Assembly: GCF_001426745.1 (NCBI RefSeq)
Contig: NZ_LMFI01000010.1
Coordinates: 1,154,159 to 1,218,158 of the forward strand
Source: Nocardioides sp. Root140
GTDB taxonomy: Bacteria; Actinomycetota; Actinomycetes; Propionibacteriales; Nocardioidaceae
Length of the DNA stretch: 64,000 nucleotides
Reading direction: 5' to 3'
The notes below the pieces were generated by a model. It saw only the letters and a program-made list of their open reading frames with translations, was not told where the DNA came from and did no database searches. Within the stretch, counting starts at the first letter, position 1. Each line of letters starts with the position of its first letter. Of this stretch, positions 9,433 through 17,242 are shown piece by piece. Made by a program: the position numbers and the translations under genes.

Positions 9433-10997
9433 CACTGGTCCTTCCAGGCATCGCGGGCGATGAGCTCGGTCCGCTTGGTGTAGTCGATGTCGTGGATCGC
9501 GCTGGTGGTCACCAGCCGGGGCCAGAACGTGACGAGGTCGGTCAGCCACACGTTGTCGACCATGTCGGCGTTGAGTCCGGCGTACGCCCGCTTGGCCTTC
9601 GGCCCGTCCGGGGCGGCGGCCGCCCATGCCTGGTCGGCGTGCGCGGCATAGCCGGGCGACAGGAAGTTGGAGGCGTTGTGCTCCGCGTTGAACGGGTAGG
9701 CGCTCACCGGCAGGGTGGCCGGGGTGTACTGCGCGTAGGTGTGGCCGAAGATCCAGAGTCCGTCGTAGTCGGCGCCGACCAGGCGTTGGTACATCTGCGC
9801 GTACTCCACCGGCTCGAGGTCGACGGTGATGCCGACGTCGTCGAGGTTGGCCTGCACGATCTGGGCCACGGCCTCGGCCGTGGGGTCGCCCGCGATGTAC
9901 TGCAGGGGCAGGGAGGCGACCGAGCCGAGTCCGTCGACGAGCTCCCTGGCCTTGTCGACGTCCCGGTCGTAGTGGTGCGCCGCCTTCTCGTCGTACGCCG
10001 GGGAGCCGGGCGACCACGACAGGTTCTGGGCGATCCCCTCGCCGCGGTAGACCTCGTCGAGGATGCGCTCGCGGTCCACCGCGAAGGCCACGGCCTGGCG
10101 CAGCCGCACGTCCTTCAGGTCGGGGTTCTTCAGGTTGAAGCCGACGTAGGTCTGCTGGGTCGCGCCCTCGAAGTCGAGCACCTCGTACTTCGGGTCCTTG
10201 CTGAACGTCTCGGCGTCACGGGCGGTGGCGCCGAGCAGGAGGTCGTACTGCCCGGACCGGATGCCGGCCGCCTGGGCCTGCGGGTCCGGGACGATCTTGA
10301 CGTCCACCCCGTCGAGGTGCGGCTTGCCGCCCCAGTAGTCGTCGTTGCGGCTGAAGGAGATCTCCGAGTTGGGCTTCCACTCGTCGAACCTGAAGGCGCC
10401 GGTGCCGTTGTAGCCGGTGCCGGCCTTGACCTGGCTGAAGGTGTCCTTGTCGACGATCGGCACGATGTCGAGCAGGTCGAGGATGTTGCTCAACGGGCGG
10501 TCGAAGGTGAGCGTGATCGCGTGCGGGTCCGAGGTGTCGAACCCGGTCACCGCCGCCGCCGTGCGCTGCAGCTGCACCGCCCACTTCGGGTCGGCGATGG
10601 TCCGGATCGAGAACTTCACGTCCTCGGAGGTGAACGGCTTGCCGTCGTGGAAGCGCACGTCGTCGCGCAGCTCCAGGTGGATCGAGCGGCCGTCCTTGGC
10701 GACCTTCCACGAGGTGGCCAGCGCGGGTCGGGCCTCGAGGCTGTCGTGGGGGTATTCCACCAGCGAGTCGTAGACCAGCCCGATCACGGCGTTGCCGCCG
10801 TTGCTCGACTGGCCGAACACGGAGGCGGGGATCAGGTCGGTCAGGGCCGCGACGCGCAGGGTGCCCCCGTCGACGGGCTCCCCGGACGAGCGTCGGCGCG
10901 CCTGCTCGCCCACGGCCGACGTGCACGCGCTCAGCAGGCAGAGCGCCACGGCCGCGGTCAGCAGGCGGAGCCAGGCTTGGCGGTGTGGGACGTTCAC
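9432..10997 (-). CDS. Family 5 extracellular solute-binding lipoprotein (peptide/nickel type)
   Basis: 521 residues. A lipoprotein signal (LLTAAVALCLLSACTS, lipobox Cys about residue 25) is followed by an SBP_bac_5 domain: GGTLRVAALTDLIPAS, LVYDSLVEYPHDSLEARPALATSWKVAKDGRSI, LELRDDVRFHDGKPFTSEDVKFSI and later DVRLRQAVAFAVDRERILDEVY. It should capture the substrate outside the membrane for the two permeases. Ligand class (oligopeptide, glycoside or other) cannot be read from sequence; the adjacent ROK regulator leaves a sugar-derived ligand open. Confidence 0.92.
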   Translation of the reverse strand: MNVPHRQAWLRLLTAAVALCLLSACTSAVGEQARRRSSGEPVDGGTLRVAALTDLIPASVFGQSSNGGNAVIGLVYDSLVEYPHDSLEARPALATSWKVAKDGRSIHLELRDDVRFHDGKPFTSEDVKFSIRTIADPKWAVQLQRTAAAVTGFDTSDPHAITLTFDRPLSNILDLLDIVPIVDKDTFSQVKAGTGYNGTGAFRFDEWKPNSEISFSRNDDYWGGKPHLDGVDVKIVPDPQAQAAGIRSGQYDLLLGATARDAETFSKDPKYEVLDFEGATQQTYVGFNLKNPDLKDVRLRQAVAFAVDRERILDEVYRGEGIAQNLSWSPGSPAYDEKAAHHYDRDVDKARELVDGLGSVASLPLQYIAGDPTAEAVAQIVQANLDDVGITVDLEPVEYAQMYQRLVGADYDGLWIFGHTYAQYTPATLPVSAYPFNAEHNASNFLSPGYAAHADQAWAAAAPDGPKAKRAYAGLNADMVDNVWLTDLVTFWPRLVTTSAIHDIDYTKRTELIARDAWKDQ

Positions 10998-11023
10998 GTG
11001 GTTCCTCTCGAGGGTGGAGCCGG

Positions 11024-12193
11024 TCAGGCCGTCGTACGACGGGTGGCGCGGGGCCGGCGGTGCGTGGGCAGGGCGGCCAACGGGTCGTCATAGACCGGGC
11101 CGAGTGCGATGGTGCAGGCGGCGAGGGCCTGGATCTCGGTTCCGAAGCGGGTGAACGAGAGCTCGATCGGCGGCAGCGCGGTGGCCGATCCGAAGGCGGA
11201 CACCACCTCGTCGAGCACGCCGGGGAAGCCGGTGAACGCCTGGCCCACCAGGATCATCCGATCGGGGTTGACCATGTCGCGGACCACGGCGGCGATCTCG
11301 CCGAGCAGTCGGGCCCGGTCGGCCAGGAGACGCCGGGCCGCCGGGACCCCGTCGGCCGCGACACGGTGCACCTCGTCGATCTCGGCCCGGGGCACGACGC
11401 CGGCGTCGTGTGCCAGGCGGGCGACGGTGTGGTCGCTGACCGCTGCCTGGAAGCACCCGGTGCGGCCGCAGCCGCACGGCACCGTGGAGCGGGTCGGGAA
11501 GTGGGCCAGACTGGCGACCCGCGAGACCTCGGTCTGCTCACCCTTGTCGGCGGCGACTGCGAAGCCCGCGGTGTTGCGGGCGTAGAGGTAGGCGGTCACC
11601 CCGCCGGTTCCATGGCGCCGGTGGATGAACTCGGCCGCGGCCACGGCCGCGATGTGGTCCGAGGTGGCCACGTCGAGGCCGAGGACCTCCTGGAGCTGTT
11701 CGGCGGTGCGGTTTCGGTCGAGACGGAGCTCTGCGAAGGGAGCAACCAGCCCGGCGGCCAGTGGCACCCTGCGGGGCAGGTCGCGCAGCATGTCGATCAC
11801 CTGCTCCCCCACCCAGGTGAAGTCTGGAACGTCGTGGGGTTCGCGCTCACGGGTGCGGCTCACGATCACCTGACCGGCCAGGTCACCGAGCGCGACGGTC
11901 AGGAGTCGGGTGCCCAGGTGGACCCCGACCACGACGTACTCCTCCGGGTCGACCTCGACCGGAAGGCCGGGCCGGCCGGTCGCGCCGACGGTGACGAGGT
12001 CCGGTCGTTCGCGCAGCACGCGCCCCTCCACCAGTGCGTTCACGTTGCGGGTGACCGTGGCCGGGCTGAGTCCGGTCGCCCGGACCAGCTGCTCCCGGGT
12101 GACCACACGTCCCCCTCGGACCTGCTCCAGCAACCGGCCCGAGGCGGAGCCGAACCGGCCGCGGGCCAGGGTGACGAACGGTGACCGGAGCAT
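11024..12193 (-). CDS. ROK family transcriptional regulator
   Basis: 389 residues. An N-terminal winged helix (VTREQLVRATGLSPATVTRNVNALVEGRVL, about 31-60) is followed by a ROK sugar-kinase-like domain. The ROK cysteine cluster CGCGRTGCFQ (around residue 237-245) is present, while the ATP-binding DxGGT loop of active kinases is degenerate (VGVHLGTRLLTVALG), as expected for a repressor rather than a kinase. It is first in the operon with the ABC importer 26 bp downstream and is divergent from a TauD-like gene, so it likely controls both. GAGGGGGG precedes the ATG. Confidence 0.9.
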   Translation of the reverse strand: MLRSPFVTLARGRFGSASGRLLEQVRGGRVVTREQLVRATGLSPATVTRNVNALVEGRVLRERPDLVTVGATGRPGLPVEVDPEEYVVVGVHLGTRLLTVALGDLAGQVIVSRTREREPHDVPDFTWVGEQVIDMLRDLPRRVPLAAGLVAPFAELRLDRNRTAEQLQEVLGLDVATSDHIAAVAAAEFIHRRHGTGGVTAYLYARNTAGFAVAADKGEQTEVSRVASLAHFPTRSTVPCGCGRTGCFQAAVSDHTVARLAHDAGVVPRAEIDEVHRVAADGVPAARRLLADRARLLGEIAAVVRDMVNPDRMILVGQAFTGFPGVLDEVVSAFGSATALPPIELSFTRFGTEIQALAACTIALGPVYDDPLAALPTHRRPRATRRTTA

Positions 12194-12367
12194 TGACCCC
12201 CCTCGTTTCTTAAATTCCTATGGACTTACTCATATTAAGCACCCGGCAAGCGCCTTCCCGGCATCCCGCCACCATCCGGACGCCTTCGGGTCATGGTGAC
12301 CGGAAGCCTTGAGCGGGGCTCCTCGGCGACTCATGGTGAAGTCACCCATCGCATCCAGGAGGACTTC
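12194..12367. promoter_or_regulatory. Divergent promoter region with candidate ROK operators
   Basis: Between the ROK gene and the dioxygenase gene. Part of it (about 12206-12239) is strikingly AT-rich for this genome, with CTTAA at 12209-12213 and its mirror TTAAG at 12235-12239; ROK repressors commonly bind AT-rich dyads. A second dyad of 10-bp arms with one mismatch around TGG lies at 12284-12306 (CTTCGGGTCA facing TGACCGGAAG). CAGGAGGA just before 12368 is the ribosome binding site of the dioxygenase gene. The operator role is inference. Confidence 0.5.
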
Positions 12368-13306
12368 ATGACCATCAGCATCGACCGCCCGCAGACCGGG
12401 ATCGCCGTCCAGAAGCTGGGCGGTCGCATCGGCGCCCGCATCGACGGCGTGACGCTGGGCGCCGGCCTCGGTGACGAGACGGTTGCCGCGATCAGGGCCG
12501 CACTGCTCGAGCACAAGGTGGTCTTCTTCCGGGGCCAGCAGCACCTCGACGACGAGGGCCACATCGCCTTCGCCGAGCAGCTCGGCTCGCTGACCACCGC
12601 CCACCCGACCGTCAACACCGGCAGTGCTCGCGTGTTCACCCTGACTGCCAACAAGGGGATGGCGGCCAACAGCTGGCACACCGACGTCACGTTCGTCGAC
12701 CGGATCCCTGCAATCAGCATCCTGCGCGGGGTAGTCATCCCCGAGTACGGCGGCACCACGAACTGGGCCAACACCGTGACGGCGTACGACGCCCTGCCCC
12801 CGGCGCTGCGTGCGCTCGTCGACAACCTGTGGGCCGTGCACACCAACGACTACGACTACGCCGCGCAGGCAGAGAACGGGGTCGCCATCGAGCAGCAGGA
12901 CAAGCTGTTCACCCGCTCCGACTTCGTCTCCACCAAGTTCGAGACCGAGCACCCGGTGGTGCGGGTGCACCCGGAGACCGGCGAGCGCTCCCTCGTGCTG
13001 GGCCACTTCGTGAAGCGGTTCGTCGGCTTCAACCAGAAGGAGTCGGCGATCCTGTTCAACCTGCTCCAGGACCGTGTGACCAAGCTGGAGAACACCATCC
13101 GGTGGACCTGGCAGCAGGGTGACGTGGCCATGTGGGACAACCGCGCCACCCAGCACTACGCGGTGGCGGACTTCGACACGCAACCACGCGAGGTACGTCG
13201 CATCACGGTGGCCGGTGACGTCCCCGTGAGCATCGACGGGCGCCGCAGCAACCCGATCACCGGCGACGCCGGGACGTTCTCCGACGTGGCCGCTCTCGTC
13301 AGCTGA
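12368..13306 (+). CDS. TauD/TfdA-family Fe(II)/2-oxoglutarate dioxygenase
   Basis: 312 residues with the full facial triad of the family: WHTDVTF (His104, Asp106) and RATQHYAV (His263), then RRITVAGD with the 2-oxoglutarate-binding Arg (277/278). The closest family wording is alkylsulfatase/taurine dioxygenase (TauD, AtsK), which free sulfite or sulfate from organosulfur compounds, but 2,4-D-type and other substrates share this fold. CAGGAGGA five bases before the ATG fixes the start; an earlier in-frame start lacks one. Divergence from the ROK-dpp operon suggests a shared regulon. A terminator hairpin follows. Confidence 0.88.
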   Translation: MTISIDRPQTGIAVQKLGGRIGARIDGVTLGAGLGDETVAAIRAALLEHKVVFFRGQQHLDDEGHIAFAEQLGSLTTAHPTVNTGSARVFTLTANKGMAANSWHTDVTFVDRIPAISILRGVVIPEYGGTTNWANTVTAYDALPPALRALVDNLWAVHTNDYDYAAQAENGVAIEQQDKLFTRSDFVSTKFETEHPVVRVHPETGERSLVLGHFVKRFVGFNQKESAILFNLLQDRVTKLENTIRWTWQQGDVAMWDNRATQHYAVADFDTQPREVRRITVAGDVPVSIDGRRSNPITGDAGTFSDVAALVS

Positions 13307-13328
13307 CCCTCGCAGCGACTGCCACGAC

Positions 13329-13370
13329 AAAGGGCGCGCTGACCTCCCACGCAGAGGTCACCGCGCCCTT
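13329..13370. terminator. Bidirectional terminator between the dioxygenase and E2 genes
   Basis: Long inverted repeat: AAGGGCGCG-CTGACCTC pairs with GAGGTCA-CCGCGCCCTT across a 7-nt loop. It lies between convergent stops (13306 and 13385), so it can end both transcripts. Confidence 0.8.
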
Positions 13371-13384
13371 CGGCGTTCAGCAGG

Positions 13385-14893
13385 TCAGAACAGCAGGGCG
13401 CTGGCCGGGTCCTCGAGGATGCCGGCGACGTCGGCGAGGAAGCGTGAGCCCTTCTCTCCGTCGACGTGGCGGTGGTCGAACGACAGCGCCAGCGTGGTCA
13501 CGTCGCGCACGCACAGCTCGCCGTCCGCGTCGACCCACGGCTTCTTCTTGATGGAGCCGAAGCACAGGATCGCGGACTCGCCCGGGTTGATGATCGGCGT
13601 GCCCGCATCGACCCCGAAGACACCCACGTTGGTGATCGTGAAGGTGCCACCACTCATCTCGGCCGGCTGGGTCTTGCCCTCGCGCGCGGTCTTCGTGAGC
13701 GCGTTGAGGCCCTCGGCGAGCTCGAGCAACGAGAGCTGTTCGGCACCCTTGACGTTCGGCACGACCAGGCCACGCGGCGTTGCGGCGGCGATGCCGAGGT
13801 TCACGTAGTCCTTGAACACGACCTCGCCGGCCGGCTCGTCCCAGAACGAGTTGATCTCCGGCGTACGCCGCATCGCCAGCATCACCGCACGGGCCAGCAC
13901 CAGCAGCGGCGAGACCTTGACGTCCTTGAACTCGCGACGCTTCTTGAGGCGGTCGACGAACTCCATGGTCGAGGTGACGTCGATGGTGACCCACTCGGTG
14001 ACGTGCGGGATCGTGAACGCGGAGTTCACCATCGCCTGGCCCATCATCTTGCGGACGCCCTTGATCGGCTCGCGTCGCTCCCCACCTGCAACGGCCGCCG
14101 AGGCACTCCCGCTGGTTGAGGAAGGCACGCCGCCTTCGTTGGTCGAGTAGCGAGCGCCAGCGAGCGTATCGAGACCCGCACCACTCGCCGCGGCCTGCAC
14201 GTCGTCACGCGTGACCGTGCCGTTGGGTCCAGTGGCGCGCAGCGCGGCCAGGTCGACCCCGAGATCCTTGGCCAGCTTGCGCACCGGCGGCTTGGCCAGG
14301 GCGCGTACGGCGCCCGGATCGGTCGCCGAGGCGGGCACGAAGGCCGGCGTCTCGAACTGCGGGGACACGGCGGACTGCGACGGAACGGCCGGCTCGTCGG
14401 CCTCGACCACCGGCTCGGACTGCGCACCGCCGGGCGCGAAGGCACCCTGCAGCTGCATCTGGGTGGCCGCCGCCGACTCGGTCGACGGGGAGGCCGAACC
14501 CTTGCGGGGACGGCGAACCGGGCCACGCTCGGCCTTCATGCGGCCGACCAGGCTCTCGCCCTCGCCGCCACCGCTGGCGGCCGGGTTGGAGAGGTCGATC
14601 TCGCCGATGTCGCGGGCCGGGGCCTCGCCGGACGGGGCCGCCGGGGCCGGGGCCTCGTCGGGGTCGCCGACGGAGATGATCGGGGTGCCGACCGGGATCA
14701 TCTCGCCCTCGGGCACCAGCAACGCCAGCACCGTGCCGGCGTACGGCGAGGGCAGCTCGACCAGCGACTTGGCGGTCTCGATCTCGACGATGATGTCGTT
14801 GACCTCGATGACGTCGCCGACCTTCACCTTCCAGGCGACGATCTCGGCCTCGGTGAGGCCTTCACCGACGTCGGGCAGCTTGAACTCAGCCAT
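13385..14893 (-). CDS. bkdC: 2-oxoacid dehydrogenase E2 (dihydrolipoamide acyltransferase)
   Basis: 502 residues. One N-terminal lipoyl domain (about 1-75, lipoyl Lys in IETAKSLVELP), a Pro/Ala-rich linker, a peripheral-subunit-binding domain (about 193-236: RALAKPPVRKLAKDLGVDLAAL..GPNGTVTRDDV) and a C-terminal catalytic domain ending with SFDHRHVDGEKGSRFLADV (catalytic His). It transfers the acyl group from E1 to CoA. Residues about 240-260, linking the binding and catalytic domains, are encoded by a genome repeat (14139-14176). The start ATG is 2 bp after the E1-beta stop. Branched-chain versus pyruvate specificity is undecided. Confidence 0.9.
   Translation of the reverse strand: MAEFKLPDVGEGLTEAEIVAWKVKVGDVIEVNDIIVEIETAKSLVELPSPYAGTVLALLVPEGEMIPVGTPIISVGDPDEAPAPAAPSGEAPARDIGEIDLSNPAASGGGEGESLVGRMKAERGPVRRPRKGSASPSTESAAATQMQLQGAFAPGGAQSEPVVEADEPAVPSQSAVSPQFETPAFVPASATDPGAVRALAKPPVRKLAKDLGVDLAALRATGPNGTVTRDDVQAAASGAGLDTLAGARYSTNEGGVPSSTSGSASAAVAGGERREPIKGVRKMMGQAMVNSAFTIPHVTEWVTIDVTSTMEFVDRLKKRREFKDVKVSPLLVLARAVMLAMRRTPEINSFWDEPAGEVVFKDYVNLGIAAATPRGLVVPNVKGAEQLSLLELAEGLNALTKTAREGKTQPAEMSGGTFTITNVGVFGVDAGTPIINPGESAILCFGSIKKKPWVDADGELCVRDVTTLALSFDHRHVDGEKGSRFLADVAGILEDPASALLF
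14139..14176 (-). repeat. Palindromic repeat family 1, copy in the E2 linker
   Basis: Core GAGCGCCAGCGAGCG flanked by TTGGTCGAG on one side and TCGAGACCC on the other. It matches the copy at 34888-34929 at nearly every core position. Here it is translated on the minus strand as LDTLAGARYSTNE, between two E2 domains. A further partial arm (GGTTGAGGA) lies at about 14113-14121. Confidence 0.8.
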
Positions 14894-14895
14894 GC

Positions 14896-15879
14896 TCAGA
14901 ACTCCAGGGATCGGTCGACGGCGTCCAGGACCCGGTCGAGGTCGGGGAGGTAGTCCTCCTCGATGCGGGACGGCGGGTAGGGGGTGTCGAACCCGCCCAC
15001 GCGCAGCACCGGCGCCTCCAGGTTGTAGAAGCACTTCTCGGTGATGCGTGACGCGACCTCGGCACCCATGCCGAGGTTCACGTGCGCCTCGTGGACGATG
15101 ACGGCGCGGCCGGTGCGGCGTACGGAGTCGAGGACCGGACCCATGTCGAGCGGCGAGAGCGTGCGCAGGTCGATGACCTCGAGCGACTTGCCCTCGGTCG
15201 CCGCGGCCTCGGCCGCCTTCATCGCGGTCTTCACGGTCGGCCCGTAGGCCAGCAGGGTGAGGTCGGTGCCGGTCTTGACCACGCGCGAGGTGAACAGCGG
15301 CTCGGGGGTGATCGACTCGTCCAGCTCGGCCTTGTCGGCGTGGTACTGGCGCTTCGGCTCGAGGAAGATCACCGGGTCGTCGCAGGCGATGGCCTGCTGG
15401 AGCATCCAGTAGCCGTCGACCGGGTTCGAGCAGGCCACGACCTTGAGGCCGGGGGTGTGCGCGAACTGCGCCTCCGGCGACTCTGAGTGGTGCTCGACCG
15501 CGCCGATGCCGCCACCGAACGGGATGCGGATGACCATGGGCATCTTGGTGTTGCCCTTGGAGCGGAAGTGGATCTTGGCGACCTGGCAGACGATCTGGTC
15601 GTACGCCGGGTAGACGAAGCCGTCGAACTGGATCTCGACGACCGGGCGGTAGCCGCGCATCGCCATGCCGACCGCGGTGCCGACGATGCCGGACTCGGCC
15701 AGCGGCGAGTCGATGACGCGGTCCTCGCCGAAGTCCTTCTGGAGGCCGTCGGTGATGCGGAAGACGCCGCCGAGCCGGCCGACGTCCTCACCCATGATGA
15801 GGACCTTGGGGTCGTCTTCCATCGCCTTGCGCAGCCCCATGTTGAGGCCCTTGGCGAGGGTGATCTTCTGGGTGCTCAT
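14896..15879 (-). CDS. bkdB: 2-oxoacid dehydrogenase E1 component, beta subunit
   Basis: 327 residues, close to the usual E1-beta length. Family motifs: MGEDVGRLGGVFRITDGLQKDFG, DSPLAESGIVGTAVGMAMRGYRPVVEIQFDGFVYPAYDQI, HHSESPEAQFAHTPGLKVV and RVGGFDTPYPPSR. It forms the alpha2beta2 thiamine-diphosphate E1 with the upstream alpha subunit and decarboxylates the 2-oxoacid, reductively acylating E2. It overlaps the alpha gene by 4 bp. Confidence 0.93.
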   Translation of the reverse strand: MSTQKITLAKGLNMGLRKAMEDDPKVLIMGEDVGRLGGVFRITDGLQKDFGEDRVIDSPLAESGIVGTAVGMAMRGYRPVVEIQFDGFVYPAYDQIVCQVAKIHFRSKGNTKMPMVIRIPFGGGIGAVEHHSESPEAQFAHTPGLKVVACSNPVDGYWMLQQAIACDDPVIFLEPKRQYHADKAELDESITPEPLFTSRVVKTGTDLTLLAYGPTVKTAMKAAEAAATEGKSLEVIDLRTLSPLDMGPVLDSVRRTGRAVIVHEAHVNLGMGAEVASRITEKCFYNLEAPVLRVGGFDTPYPPSRIEEDYLPDLDRVLDAVDRSLEF

Positions 15880-17030
15880 GAGTGGGCCTCCTCGAAACCG
15901 GCGGTGTAGGCCGCGAAACCGTCACGCTGCTCGGCGAGCTCCGGGGGGATCTCGTCGTAGACGAAGTCGAAGATCGCGTGCGGGTCGGGGTCGGGCAGTG
16001 CCTTGCAGCCCTCGCGGAGCCGGACGCCGAGGTCGTCGGCCTCCTGCTTGACCGTGTCGAGGAAGCCGTCGTCGACCAGACCGTTGCGCTTGAGGTAGGC
16101 CTCGACGCGGGCGATCGGGTCCTTCAGCTTCCAGTGCTCCACGTCGGCGGAGAGCCGGTAGCGGGTCGGGTCGTCGGTCGTGGTGTGCGCACCCATGCGG
16201 TAGGTGTAGGCCTCGATGAGGGTCGGGCCCTGTCCGTCGCGGGCCCGCTGCAGCGCGGCCTTCGTGACGGCGTACGTCGCGAGGACGTCGTTGCCGTCGA
16301 CGCGGACGCCGGGGAAGCCGAAGCCGAGAGCCCGCTGGTAGAGCGGGATGCGGGTCTGTCGCTCGATCGGCTCGGAGATCGCCCACTGGTTGTTCTGGCA
16401 GAAGAACACGACCGGCGCGTTGTAGGACGCGGCGAAGATGAAGCCCTCGTTGACGTCGCCCTGTGAGGACGCGCCGTCACCGAAGTGGGCGATCACGGCG
16501 GCGTCGCGCTCGGGGTCACCCGTGCCGACGACGCCGTCGCGCTGCATGCCCATGGCGTAGCCGGTGGCGTGCAGCACCTGGGCGCCGATCACGATGGTGT
16601 ACTGGCCGAAGTTGTTGTCGTTGGGGTTCCAGCGGCCGTGGTCGACCCCGCGGAAGAGACCCAGCAGGTCGAGCGGGTCGACCCCGCGGCACCAGGCGAC
16701 GCCGTGCTCGCGGTAGGTCGGGAAGACGTAGTCCTGCGGACGCAGGGCGCGGCCGGCGCCGATCTGGGCGGCCTCCTGGCCGAGCAGCTGTGCCCAGATG
16801 CCGAGCTCGCCGTGGCGCTGGAGCGCGGTGGCCTCGGTGTCGATGCGGCGGGTGAGGACCATGTCGCGGTAGAAGCCGCGCAGTTCCTCGGCGGAGAAGT
16901 CCATGTCGAACTCTGCGTGGTGGACACGCTCTCCCTCGGGCGTCAGGAGCTGGACGAGCTCCGGCCCTCCGTCCTGCTGTGAGGGACCGAAGACCTCGAC
17001 GAGGTCTGGCCCGAACTCTGCATGGGACAC
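15876..17030 (-). CDS. bkdA: 2-oxoacid dehydrogenase E1 component, alpha subunit
   Basis: 384 residues. The thiamine-diphosphate/Mg motif GDGASSQGDVNEGF..NAPVVFFCQNN (GDG-x25-NN) is intact, as are GQEAAQIGAGRAL, FPTYREHGVAWCRG and the phosphorylation-loop-like YRMGAHTTTDDPTRYR. It could serve pyruvate or branched-chain 2-oxoacids; the three-gene alpha-beta-E2 order without E3 is typical of actinobacterial bkd loci. The start is GTG, 6-7 bases after GAAGGAG. The 212 bp upstream should hold the operon promoter; I could not assign -35/-10 boxes with confidence. Confidence 0.9.
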   Translation of the reverse strand: MSHAEFGPDLVEVFGPSQQDGGPELVQLLTPEGERVHHAEFDMDFSAEELRGFYRDMVLTRRIDTEATALQRHGELGIWAQLLGQEAAQIGAGRALRPQDYVFPTYREHGVAWCRGVDPLDLLGLFRGVDHGRWNPNDNNFGQYTIVIGAQVLHATGYAMGMQRDGVVGTGDPERDAAVIAHFGDGASSQGDVNEGFIFAASYNAPVVFFCQNNQWAISEPIERQTRIPLYQRALGFGFPGVRVDGNDVLATYAVTKAALQRARDGQGPTLIEAYTYRMGAHTTTDDPTRYRLSADVEHWKLKDPIARVEAYLKRNGLVDDGFLDTVKQEADDLGVRLREGCKALPDPDPHAIFDFVYDEIPPELAEQRDGFAAYTAGFEEAHS

Positions 17031-17242
17031 GTGTGCACTCCTTCTCTTCGCCGGCCTGCGGGGTCACCGAGGCAGGGTGTGGGAACCGCGTCACGAACGC
17101 GTCGAAGTGGTGGTACGGCGTGGACGTGACGGTCTATCCGGCACCGGGAACCGTCTGTGACGGGAACCACACTGCCGTTCTCTCAAGGTACCCGTCCAGT
17201 CGGCCCCCTCGCCAATCGAGCGGTGCCTGCCCCAGACCCGCC

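Noticed and set aside
17031..17242. Specific -35/-10 promoter for the E1/E2 operon
   Set aside because: Several partial matches (TTGAGA, repeated GGTTCCCG) but none with correct spacing; I could not support a call.
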